Source of the DNA: Coriobacteriaceae bacterium
GTDB taxonomy: Bacteria > Actinomycetota > Coriobacteriia > Coriobacteriales > UMGS124
DNA length: 13,674 bases
Reading direction: 5' to 3'
Assembly (NCBI GenBank): GCA_019420325.1
Contig: JAHZHK010000075.1
Location: forward strand, 1-13,674
Shown: piece by piece, positions 6,496 to 13,035 of the stretch
How positions within the stretch are numbered: the first letter of the stretch is position 1
How the letters are laid out: each line of letters begins with the position of its first letter
The notes under the pieces: generated by a model
The model's database searches: none
What the model was told of the DNA's origin: nothing
Seen by the model: the letters and a program-made list of their open reading frames with translations, nothing else
Program-made: the position numbers and the translations under genes

Positions 6496-7422
6496 GTGAG
6501 AGAGATTGAGTATACCGCCAAGCTCACCGATGCAGGACGTACCGTGGGGCACCTGCTTCAGGCACGGCTGCACATCAGCGAGCGGTATCTCAGACATGCG
6601 AAGTATGTTGAGGGCGCCGTTCACTTGGACGGCGCCCTTTCTCGTTGCGACGTGCCTGTGGCGCCCGGCCAGGTCATGGGCATCGTGGTGGACGACTGGC
6701 TCGAACCCCATGAACCTAGCGTCGCCCCCGAAAAGGGCCCACTCGACATAGCCTACGAAGACGAGGACCTGCTCGTGGTGAGCAAACCCGCAGGCGCCGT
6801 GGTGCATCCATGCCCCTCGCATTGGACTCACACGCTGGGCAACTACGTGGTGGGCTATCTCATGGACAAGCGCCAGGCAATCGACCTGCACGCGGTAAAC
6901 CGCCTTGATATCGGCACAAGCGGCCTGGTAGTTTTCGCCAAAAACGGCCATGTGCAGGAGCGCCTCATATCGCAGATGCACACAGGCAGTTTCCAGCGTG
7001 AATATCTCGCGGTGTGCCACGGGGTGCCAGAGCCTACGCATGGCATGATCGATGCCCCCATCGGCCGTGCGACAGCGGCTCCCGTGAGCTCGTTCGCGGT
7101 GATGGAGAGCGGCAAGAAAGCCGTGACGCATTACGAGGTGCTCGAGCAGCTCGGGGACGACGGCGGCACGCCAACCGCCGCGCTCGTGCGGCTGGCGTTG
7201 GAGACAGGCCGCACGCACCAAATTCGCGTGCACATGGCATATCTGGGACATCCCCTGGTGGGAGACGTGCTCTACGGAGGCTCCGCAGAACTCCTAGGCC
7301 GTCCTGCGCTTCATTCCTGGAAGCTCGACCTCGTGCAACCCGTGACGGGCACCGAAATCCACCTCACCGCCGAGCCACCAAAAGACCTCGTGGGGCTGCT
7401 CGACACGCTGCGCCGCAGCTAG
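6496..7422 (+). CDS. RluA/RluD-family pseudouridine synthase
   Basis: This enzyme would isomerise uridine to pseudouridine in ribosomal (or transfer) RNA, in the cytoplasm. It has 308 aa. The N-terminal 60 residues look like an S4-type RNA-binding module (RTVGHLL, then RYLRHAKYVEGAVHLDG). The catalytic domain begins with LLVVSKPAGAVVHP (92-105), has the active-site motif NRLDIGTSGL with catalytic Asp138, and ends with TGRTHQIRVHMAYLGHPLVG (237-256). The residue before RLD is Asn rather than His, a known variant in the family. The exact RNA target (RluC-, RluD- or RluA-like) cannot be assigned. The GTG start lies 6 nt after the BASS stop, with GGAGAAGTAGG upstream, so the two genes are co-transcribed. 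Its TAG stop overlaps the convergent Nudix gene's stop by two bases. Confidence 0.93.
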   Translation: MREIEYTAKLTDAGRTVGHLLQARLHISERYLRHAKYVEGAVHLDGALSRCDVPVAPGQVMGIVVDDWLEPHEPSVAPEKGPLDIAYEDEDLLVVSKPAGAVVHPCPSHWTHTLGNYVVGYLMDKRQAIDLHAVNRLDIGTSGLVVFAKNGHVQERLISQMHTGSFQREYLAVCHGVPEPTHGMIDAPIGRATAAPVSSFAVMESGKKAVTHYEVLEQLGDDGGTPTAALVRLALETGRTHQIRVHMAYLGHPLVGDVLYGGSAELLGRPALHSWKLDLVQPVTGTEIHLTAEPPKDLVGLLDTLRRS

Positions 7423-8086
7423 AAGCCGAACTCCTCGCGGTGGTCGCGGATGAGCTTGAGCACAAATGTGTCGCGCTCCACCCAGAAGTAACGCCTCTGG
7501 GCCAGGATGGCCTCGTTTGCGGCGATGGCATCTTCCAGGTTGCAGGTGACCGCATGCAGGCCCGCGACCGCCTCGTACTTGTCGAGATGCATGGCACCAC
7601 CCGGACGCGCCTGGCACACGAAATAGCGGTTGACCTGGCGCATGCTCAAACGCATGGCATCGCGCGTGTGGTAGTCGTCGATGGAGAGAACGGGGCGCGC
7701 CGTGGCCTGGTCAACGAGCCAGCCAGTCTCCTCCTCCACCTCGCGCACAAGCGCCTCAAGGTCGGTCTCACCGTGCTCAATCTCACCACCGGAAAATACG
7801 AACTCATGGAGCTCGTCGGTTGTGGCCAGTAGGAGCGTGCCATCGGGATTCATGACGATGCCCCTGCTCGAAGGCCTCGTTGCACACTCGTATTCGGGCA
7901 CTGGGGCACCGCACACGAAATGCGGAAGGATGCCCAAGGCTCGGCGATTGCCGGCTCGGGGGCACAAGTGTCGCAGGCGAACTCCCCAGGCGCGACAAGA
8001 ACATACTCGCGGGGTTGCACCAGGGAAACGCCCGGGGCATCAGGCTGGGACACGCTTGACACGTGAGTGCGCTTTTCGCCCATCAT
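7419..8086 (-). pseudogene. Nudix hydrolase, apparently frameshifted near 7923-7925
   Basis: The downstream part (7419 to about 7925) encodes a Nudix domain. The box is GEIEHGETDLEALV followed by REVEEETGW, matching G-x5-E-x7-R-E-U-x-E-E-x-G-U exactly. Nudix enzymes hydrolyse nucleoside diphosphates linked to other groups; the substrate here is unknown. The Nudix frame has no credible start or Shine-Dalgarno. A second frame starts at ATG 8086, 7 nt after the preceding hydrolase's stop, and stays open into the overlap. It ends in nonsense after WASF. One extra C near 7924-7925 would join WASF to PHFVCGAPVPEYEC and give an unbroken 222-aa protein with Cys pairs (CDTC, then C-x8-C) that could bind zinc before the Nudix domain. 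It may be a real frameshift mutation or a one-base sequence error. If the gene is only read from TTG 7967, the product is 182 aa. The catalytic box is intact, so activity is possible. Confidence 0.75.
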
Positions 8087-8093
8087 GAACCGC

Positions 8094-8741
8094 CTATTTC
8101 AAGAAGGAGTTGGCCTCGCGCTCGTCGCCGAGCAGGGAGGTCCCACCATGACCGGGGAATATGGCAACGTCGTTGGGAATGCCGACAAACTTGTGCTCGA
8201 GCGTGTTGAGCATCGCAGGCCAAGAGCCGCCCTCAAAGTCGGTACGGCCATAGCTGCCACCAGCGAAAAGCGTGTCACCCGTGAACAGAAGTTTCTCCGC
8301 CTCGCAGTACAGACACATGGACCCCTCGGTGTGGCCGGGCGTATGGATGACGCGGAACGTATGGCTGCCGAGCGCGACCTCGTCGCCTTCCCTGAGAGCG
8401 CGATCGACCGTGCGGCCGGCATTCAGGGCTTCGTCCATGGAGATAATGGAGGCAGGCGAGGCATAACCGCGGCGAATTTCCTCGTAGACGCGTGGGGCGT
8501 CAAGCTCGTGGGCCATGACGGGGGCGTTCGTGGCCTCAACCACGCCGGGAAGCGCGCCCTTGTGGTCGTCGTGGCGGTGCGTAAGCACGATACCGTCGAC
8601 TGTCTTGCCGCTCAGGGCCTCAAGGATGCGCTCGGCACGGTCACCCGGGTCGATGACAAGGCAGTGCGCCGTTTCGGGGTCGCTCACAATCCAGCAATTC
8701 GTTTTGATGGGCCCCACAACAACGCAAGACACTTCCAGCAT
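8094..8741 (-). CDS. Metallo-beta-lactamase-fold hydrolase (glyoxalase II-like)
   Basis: This is a cytoplasmic metal-dependent hydrolase, 215 aa. The metal-binding set is complete: THRHDDH (His55, His57, Asp59, His60), TPGHTEGS (His137), FTGDTLF (Asp156) and FPGHGG (His198). GGSYGRTDFEGG is typical of the small glyoxalase II/YcbL group, which hydrolyses S-lactoylglutathione or other thioesters. The natural substrate is not known here, and an actinobacterium would probably not use glutathione. The ATG at 8741 is chosen because GGGGGAAGGA lies 7 nt upstream and the homology begins there. Upstream in-frame codons reach 8783 but have no such support. It leads a two-gene unit with the Nudix gene 7 nt downstream and is divergent from the second ABC importer. 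Confidence 0.93.
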   Translation of the reverse strand: MLEVSCVVVGPIKTNCWIVSDPETAHCLVIDPGDRAERILEALSGKTVDGIVLTHRHDDHKGALPGVVEATNAPVMAHELDAPRVYEEIRRGYASPASIISMDEALNAGRTVDRALREGDEVALGSHTFRVIHTPGHTEGSMCLYCEAEKLLFTGDTLFAGGSYGRTDFEGGSWPAMLNTLEHKFVGIPNDVAIFPGHGGTSLLGDEREANSFLK

Positions 8742-8781
8742 GGTCTTGTCCTTCCCCCAGGCACGCCGCATTGCGCACCAC

Positions 8782-8807
8782 ACATAATTATGTTCTGTAT
8801 CAACATA
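8782..8807. promoter_or_regulatory. Overlapping palindromes in the divergent intergenic region
   Basis: ACATAATTATGT (8782-8793) is a perfect 12-bp palindrome. Overlapping it is an inverted repeat, TATGTT-N7-AACATA (8789-8807). The AT-rich patch stands out in GC-rich surroundings and lies about 40-65 bp upstream of the hydrolase start on the minus strand. That position suits an operator and promoter. No clear -35/-10 pair could be fixed, and the binding protein is unknown. Confidence 0.35.
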
Positions 8808-8908
8808 TCAGGCAGACATGGTGCAGCGGTATACCCCACGGCATAACAGAGGGGCCGCCACAAGGTCAACACCTAGCACATCACCAGGACGCCACGCAAA
8901 TGCGTTAT

Positions 8909-8937
8909 TTGCTATGGTGGAGCACGGCATATATATG
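8909..8937 (+). promoter_or_regulatory. Possible promoter of the NitT/TauT-type ABC operon
   Basis: TTGCTA (8909-8914) and TATATG (8932-8937) are 17 nt apart, each matching consensus in 4 of 6 positions. The pair ends 36 nt before the ATG of the lipoprotein gene. The prediction is modest, since the AT-rich run around 8929-8936 allows other registers. Confidence 0.35.
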
Positions 8938-8973
8938 TACGCTCATCTCTCGACCCTTGATTGGACGCATCGC

Positions 8974-9972
8974 ATGAACATCTCCCGCGCTGGCTTCATC
9001 GCCCTTTGCGCAGCGCTTCCGCTCGCACTCACCGGCTGCAACTCCACTCAGGAGACCACTGGCAACAACGCTGGCAAGGTCGCCGAGACGAACGCCACCC
9101 CCGCCACGGTCAGCCTGGGCACCCTGCCCACCGAGGACATCCTGCCCATGTGGGTGGCTCAGTCCGAGGGCCTGTTCGAGAAGGCCGGCATCGCTTGCGA
9201 CATCCACAAGTTCCAGTCGGCTACCGAGCTCATCGCCGCCGTGTCGAGCGGCGAGGTCGACGTCGCCATGACCGACCCCATGGTGACTGCCAGCCTCTTT
9301 GCCTCTGGTGCCGACGTGCGCATCTGCTGGATCTGCCTGGGCACCGAGGCCAGCCAGGGTCGCTTCGGCATCATGACGGCCGACGAGGGCATCACCTCGC
9401 TTGCCGACCTTGCCGGCCGCGAGATCGGCGTGGGCTCCAACACCATCCTCGAGTACGTGATGGACAAGCTCATGGCCCAGGCCGGCATCCCCGCCGACCA
9501 GGTGGTGAAGGCCGAGCTGCAGAAGATTCCCGTGCGCTTCGAGGCCATGGCTTCCGGCCAGGTGCCCGCGGCTGCCCTGCCTGCCTCCTTGCTCGCCCTG
9601 GGCGAGTCCAAGGGTTTCCATTGCGTGGCCGACGACACCACGGGCGACAACATCTCCCAATCGGTCATGATTGTGCGCGAGGCCTGGCTTGAGGGCGAGG
9701 ACGGTAAGGCGGCCCTCGAGGCGCTGCAGGGTGTGTGGGACGAGGCGGCCGACCTCATCAACAAGACCCCCGAGGATTACCGCGCGCTCCTGGTTGAGCA
9801 GGCATCCCTTGCCGAGGACATCGCCGACACCTATCCCATCAGCACCTACCCCACGGCCCAGCTGCCCACGCAGCAGATGGTGAGCGACGTGCTCGACTGG
9901 ATGCTCGAGAAGGGCTACCTCGACGCGGCCCTCACCTACGACGCCGACAACGGCACGTTCTCCAAGAACTAG
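8974..9972 (+). CDS. NitT/TauT-type ABC importer substrate-binding lipoprotein (SsuA/NMT1-like)
   Basis: This is the membrane-anchored binding protein of an ABC importer, 332 aa from the ATG at 8974. The signal peptide MNISRAGFIALCAALPLALT ends in a lipobox, LTGC, with lipidated Cys22. A Ser/Thr/Asn-rich linker follows. The mature protein has the NMT1/SsuA pattern: LPMWVAQSEGLFEKAGI, then VSSGEVDVAMTDP, then a LADLAGREIGVGSNTI segment. Family members bind nitrate, sulfonates, taurine, bicarbonate, thiamine precursors or other small anions; nothing here decides the ligand. The open frame continues upstream to about 8818, but the lipoprotein signal fixes the start. The Shine-Dalgarno is weak (TTGGA). 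The ATPase and permease genes follow in the same operon. Confidence 0.92.
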   Translation: MNISRAGFIALCAALPLALTGCNSTQETTGNNAGKVAETNATPATVSLGTLPTEDILPMWVAQSEGLFEKAGIACDIHKFQSATELIAAVSSGEVDVAMTDPMVTASLFASGADVRICWICLGTEASQGRFGIMTADEGITSLADLAGREIGVGSNTILEYVMDKLMAQAGIPADQVVKAELQKIPVRFEAMASGQVPAAALPASLLALGESKGFHCVADDTTGDNISQSVMIVREAWLEGEDGKAALEALQGVWDEAADLINKTPEDYRALLVEQASLAEDIADTYPISTYPTAQLPTQQMVSDVLDWMLEKGYLDAALTYDADNGTFSKN

Positions 9973-9999
9973 GCTTTGGCTGAGGGGCACAGGCGCATC

Positions 10000-10761
10000 A
10001 TGCTACTGGAACTGAGGGACGTCACCGTCGAATACCCGACCCCGGGCCGCGATGTCGATACGCTCAAGGCACTCGACCACCTGTCGCTGAGCATTGAGAC
10101 AGGCGAGGCCGTGTGCATCATCGGCCCTTCGGGCTGCGGCAAGTCCACGGCCCTACGCCTGGCGTCGGGACTCGCACGGCCCACGGAAGGTGAGGTGCTC
10201 GCCCATGGTGAGCGCATCGCGGGCCCGCGCGGCGACTGCGCCCTCATCCTGCAAGACTACGGCCTGCTGCCCTGGATGAGCGTGTACAAAAACGCCGAGC
10301 TGGGCCTCAGCGTGCGCGGTGTCGAGAAGGAGGAGCGCCGTCGCCGCACGCTCGAGGCCCTTGAGCGCGTGGGCCTCGCCGGTTTCGAGAAGGCCTGGCC
10401 CAGCGAACTTTCGGGTGGCATGCAGCAGCGCCTGGCGCTTGCCCGCGCCGTCGCCATGCAGGCAGACCTCTTGCTTATGGACGAGCCCCTCTCGGCGCTC
10501 GACGCCCTTCTGCGCGAAGACATGCAGCTCATGCTCCTGCGCCTGTGGAACGAAGGCGGCTACGGCCAACTGCTGGTGACGCACTCCATCGAGGAGGCAG
10601 TGCTGCTGGGTCAGCGTATCGTCGTGATGGCACCCCGACCCGGCCGCATCGTAGCCCAGGTGGAAAACCCCGGCATGGGAAAGCCTGAATACCGCACGAC
10701 GCAGGAGTTCTTTGCCAAGTGCAACGAGGTGCGCGAGGCCCTGGCAGGAGGCGCTCGATGA
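10000..10761 (+). CDS. NitT/TauT-type ABC importer ATP-binding protein (SsuB/TauB-like)
   Basis: This is the cytoplasmic ATPase of the second ABC importer, 253 aa. Walker A is GPSGCGKST (42-50), the Q-loop is LQDYGLLPWMSVYKN (Q85), the signature is LSGGMQQR (137-144), Walker B is LLLMDEPLSALD (from 157) and the switch histidine is His195 in THSIEEA. The LLPWMSVYKN stretch after the Q-loop and APRPGRIV near the end are characteristic of the SsuB/TauB/NrtD group. The ATG at 10000 is preferred over an in-frame TTG at 9976; GAGGGG lies 12 nt upstream. It begins 27 nt after the lipoprotein stop and overlaps the permease start by ATGA, so all three subunits are co-translated from one message. Confidence 0.93.
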   Translation: MLLELRDVTVEYPTPGRDVDTLKALDHLSLSIETGEAVCIIGPSGCGKSTALRLASGLARPTEGEVLAHGERIAGPRGDCALILQDYGLLPWMSVYKNAELGLSVRGVEKEERRRRTLEALERVGLAGFEKAWPSELSGGMQQRLALARAVAMQADLLLMDEPLSALDALLREDMQLMLLRLWNEGGYGQLLVTHSIEEAVLLGQRIVVMAPRPGRIVAQVENPGMGKPEYRTTQEFFAKCNEVREALAGGAR

Positions 10762-11516
10762 AGCATTCTGTAAAAACCGCGCTGTGCTATGTGTTCGCCG
10801 TCGCATTCGTGCTGGCAGGTTGGCAGATTACCGCGCTTGCGCTCAATACGCCGGCCCTACCCGGCCCCATCGAGACCGTGAGCGTCTTCGCGCGATACGC
10901 GGCCACCCTGTGGCCCGACTTCCTCACGAGCCTAGGACGCCTTGTCGTCTCGCTTGCCCTGGGATGCGTGCTCGGAGTACCCGTGGGGCTCTTCCTGGGT
11001 CGCTCGCAGAAAGTCGGGGCGCTCTTCTCCCCCGTGCTCTACCTGCTCTATCCCCTGCCCAAAATTGTGCTTCTGCCCATCCTGCTGGTGCTCTTTGGCC
11101 TGGGAGGCGCGCCTAAGATTGCCCTTGTCACCATCACGGTGTTTTTCCAGGTAGTCATGGTTATGCGCGACGCCGCCGCCGCGATTCCTGCGGCCACGCT
11201 GCTCTCGGTGCGCTCCCTGGGGGCGTCGCGTGCACAGGTGTGGCGCTACGTGGTGCTGCCCGCTACGATGCCCGAGCTCTTCACCACGCTGCGCGTGTCG
11301 TGCGCCGTGGCCATTGCCGTGCTCTTCTTCTCCGAGTCCATCGCCGGCTCCACGGGCCTGGGATACTTCATCATGAACTCCTGGGCCATGGTGAACTACC
11401 CCCGGATGTTTGCCGGCATCATCGCGCTGGCGGCCTTGGGCTGCGGCCTGTACATCCTCTTCGACGCATGTGAGCGCGCGGCAACACGCTGGCGTCGCGC
11501 GGGAAACGCGAGCTAA
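10758..11516 (+). CDS. NitT/TauT-type ABC importer permease (SsuC/TauC-like)
   Basis: This is an inner-membrane permease, 252 aa, with about six hydrophobic helices. An N-terminal helix (ALCYVFAVAFVLAGWQI) is followed by the family segment LPGPIETVSVFARYA. The ATPase-contacting EAA loop reads VRSLGASRAQVWRYVVLPAT, followed by MPELFTTLRVS. The later GSTGLGYFIMNSW is also typical of SsuC. The ATG is chosen because it overlaps the ATPase stop (ATGA at 10758-10761) and has GGAGG 8-9 nt upstream. As a homodimer it would form the translocation pore for the ligand captured by the lipoprotein. No clear terminator follows in the 197 nt before the next gene, so some read-through is possible. Confidence 0.92.
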   Translation: MKHSVKTALCYVFAVAFVLAGWQITALALNTPALPGPIETVSVFARYAATLWPDFLTSLGRLVVSLALGCVLGVPVGLFLGRSQKVGALFSPVLYLLYPLPKIVLLPILLVLFGLGGAPKIALVTITVFFQVVMVMRDAAAAIPAATLLSVRSLGASRAQVWRYVVLPATMPELFTTLRVSCAVAIAVLFFSESIAGSTGLGYFIMNSWAMVNYPRMFAGIIALAALGCGLYILFDACERAATRWRRAGNAS

Positions 11517-11673
11517 ACAAGGTAAGACTGTTTGTGCGCTTGACACCGAAAAGTCACGGCCCTTCCCGTCCTCCTCTGATGCGCTGCATGCGCAAGCGTC
11601 AGCTTTGCCAAATTTTCTTGCTTCCGAATGACCGAAAAGGCTCGTGGGTATCGTATTGGCAAAGCAAGGCTTC

Positions 11674-11679
11674 TATACT
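11674..11679 (+). promoter_or_regulatory. Likely -10 element of the LEA/EF-hand gene
   Basis: TATACT lies 35 nt before the ATG, and a GAGGAGGA ribosome-binding site sits between them. The preceding AAAGC at 11661-11665 has the same 8-nt spacing as at 5442-5460. The nearby TTGGCA (11656-11661) is too close (12 nt) to serve as a normal -35. Confidence 0.45.
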
Positions 11680-11713
11680 GCCGGCAAGGCAGTACGCAAC
11701 AAGAGGAGGAATC

Positions 11714-12379
11714 ATGGACGTCAAAGAGACCCTCGATACCACCATGGATAAGGCGAAGGACGCTGCTGAAGAGATGGCCGACAAGGCCAAGGACATCGCT
11801 GAAGACGCGGCTGACAAGGCCAAGGACATGGCCGAAGTGATGGCAGTCGGCACCAAGGACGTCGCCGAAGGCATGGCAGGCGGAATGAAGGGCGCCGCCG
11901 AAGAAATTGCAGGTGGTGCAAAAGAGGCCATCGGTGCCGCCATGGACACCGTCATGCAGGCCAAGGACGTCCTCGACGCCGACGGCAACGGCAAGCTGAC
12001 CGCCCAGGAAGTACTCGGCGGTTTGGGTGCGCGCATCGACAAGACCGTTGTTGCAGCTGGCTCGTTTGCCGACGAAATCAAGCAGGCTTTTGATGCCGAC
12101 GGCAACGGCAAGGTTGAGTCGGATGAGCTGGGTGCCGTGGCCAAGAGCGCGGCGGCCTTCATTGGCACCACGGCACGCGCGGCCGTCGCAGGCGTTCAAG
12201 GCGTCGTTTCCGGCGTGGCCGACAAGGCCAAGGAGATTGTCGACGAGGCCAAGGAGCGCGTGGAGGCCGCCAATGCGGAGGCAAGCGAAGCCGCAAAGAA
12301 AGCCGCCGAAAAGGTTGCCGACGAGGTCGAAGATGTAAAGGCCGAGTTCGTCGACGACAAGAAGGACGAAGAAAAGTAG
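11714..12379 (+). CDS. LEA-like 11-mer repeat protein with two EF-hand calcium-binding loops
   Basis: I do not recognise a named family. The protein has 221 aa, is very rich in Ala, Lys, Asp and Glu, and has no signal peptide or membrane helix. Residues 11-76 are six tandem 11-mers of the form A-D-K-A-K-D-x-A-E-x-x, the pattern of group-3 LEA proteins, which form amphipathic helices. Residues 88-99 (DADGNGKLTAQE) and 127-138 (DADGNGKVESDE) are textbook EF-hand loops with all ligands (positions 1, 3, 5, 9 and 12). They lie 39 residues apart, as in a paired EF-hand. Residues 169-212 return to charged 11-mers, and the tail is acidic. The start is certain: AGAGGAGGA lies 3 nt before the ATG. It is monocistronic, with its own promoter and terminator. 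A role in calcium buffering or stress protection of membranes or proteins is inference. LEA-like and EF-hand elements are each known in bacteria; I do not know of this combination. Confidence 0.85.
   Translation: MDVKETLDTTMDKAKDAAEEMADKAKDIAEDAADKAKDMAEVMAVGTKDVAEGMAGGMKGAAEEIAGGAKEAIGAAMDTVMQAKDVLDADGNGKLTAQEVLGGLGARIDKTVVAAGSFADEIKQAFDADGNGKVESDELGAVAKSAAAFIGTTARAAVAGVQGVVSGVADKAKEIVDEAKERVEAANAEASEAAKKAAEKVADEVEDVKAEFVDDKKDEEK
11744..11941 (+). repeat. Six tandem 33-bp coding repeats (11-residue LEA-like units)
   Basis: The 33-bp units encode residues 11-76 in register. The first three are closest at the DNA level (GACAAGGCCAAGGAC recurs) and the last three are degenerate. This suggests growth by unequal duplication followed by drift. 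Confidence 0.75.
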
Positions 12380-12413
12380 ACGTAGGCACGTCAGTCGCCC
12401 CTATGAACGAATG

Positions 12414-12455
12414 AGGTCCCCATCCCGGCAGTTCACAGCGGGATGGGGACCTTTT
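12414..12455 (+). terminator. Strong rho-independent terminator
   Basis: A perfect 14-bp stem (12414-12427 with 12439-12452) with an 11-nt loop runs into TTTT at 12452-12455. It lies 35 nt after the LEA/EF-hand stop. It lies between convergent genes, and on the minus strand it is followed by the moderately T-rich TCATTCGTT, so it may serve the S4 gene too. Confidence 0.9.
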
Positions 12456-12505
12456 GTATGAGTTACAGCAACTTGCAGTACTCAAATACCGCACGTCTTA
12501 TGCCC

Positions 12506-12880
12506 TTACGCCTCGGGCTCGCGGACCTCAATCTGCATGCCGGGACCCACGGCCAAGCTTGCCTTCACGCGGTTGGAGCCTTCCACATACACAAGGCCCT
12601 GGTCGATAAGGGCCTTCGCCTTGTCGCGTGAGGGCGCAAAACCGCGACCCACCAGGTAGGCATCAAGGCGTACGGTGCCGTCCTGGATGCGCTTGGCGGC
12701 AGCAGGCGTAAGGTCGGGGCGCTGCGAGCCGGGCTCGGGAATGACGCGGCCGAAGTAGTCACGCTCGGCATGGCGGTTCTTCTGGCGCATCACCGCGTGC
12801 TCGTTGGCACGGTCGGCCCTCGTACCCGGCGCTTTTTTCTTTCCCGGCTTCTCCGGCCCCTTCACTTCTTTCAGCTTCAT
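12506..12880 (-). CDS. Small S4-domain RNA-binding protein (TlyA N-terminal-like)
   Basis: This is a cytoplasmic protein of 124 aa. The first 45 residues are strongly basic (KGPEKPGKKKAPGTR) and probably disordered. Residues 70-119 form an S4 domain: VRLDAYLVGRGFAPSRDKAK, then ALIDQGLVYVEG, a KASLAV segment and an IEV strand. The wording (R-L-D-x-x-L-V-x-R-G, then S-R, then L-I-x-x-G) is closest to the S4 domain that opens TlyA rRNA 2'-O-methyltransferases. No methyltransferase domain follows, so it should bind structured RNA without modifying it. The ATG at 12880 is chosen because CGGAGGACGT precedes it and the basic sequence starts there. The open frame extends to 13099 but the extra residues look like intergenic translation. 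It stands alone and converges on the LEA/EF-hand gene. Confidence 0.85.
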   Translation of the reverse strand: MKLKEVKGPEKPGKKKAPGTRADRANEHAVMRQKNRHAERDYFGRVIPEPGSQRPDLTPAAAKRIQDGTVRLDAYLVGRGFAPSRDKAKALIDQGLVYVEGSNRVKASLAVGPGMQIEVREPEA

Positions 12881-13035
12881 ACGTCCTCCGAAATCGTTAC
12901 CATCGGTGGAAGTGTACCGGACACAGCCCCCGCCGCACACGTTCGCGCCCCACGCCAAGGCAAAGAGCAGGGAATGGTTACAAGCAGCCCGGCATGATAC
13001 CAGCCGCATGAAGCGCCACCCGTAATCCCCACCAG

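Noticed and set aside
5485..7251. Long minus-strand open frame of 588 codons, very rich in His and Asp
   Set aside because: It lies opposite two well-supported genes (BASS transporter and pseudouridine synthase). The His/Asp richness comes from reversed codons of those genes.
8828..8835. GGTATACC palindrome as an operator
   Set aside because: At only eight bases, with no second copy and no promoter nearby, it is expected by chance.
8905..9990. Long minus-strand open frame of 361 codons
   Set aside because: It is antisense to the lipoprotein gene, with Gly/His/Leu-rich low-complexity content and no recognisable domain.
11540..11545. Perfect TTGACA -35 box after the second ABC operon
   Set aside because: No -10-like sequence occurs 16-18 nt downstream, where TTCCCG is found instead.
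11577..11601. Hairpin as terminator of the second ABC operon
   Set aside because: The stem is at most six pairs with a wobble, alternative pairings compete and the T-rich stretch is not adjacent.
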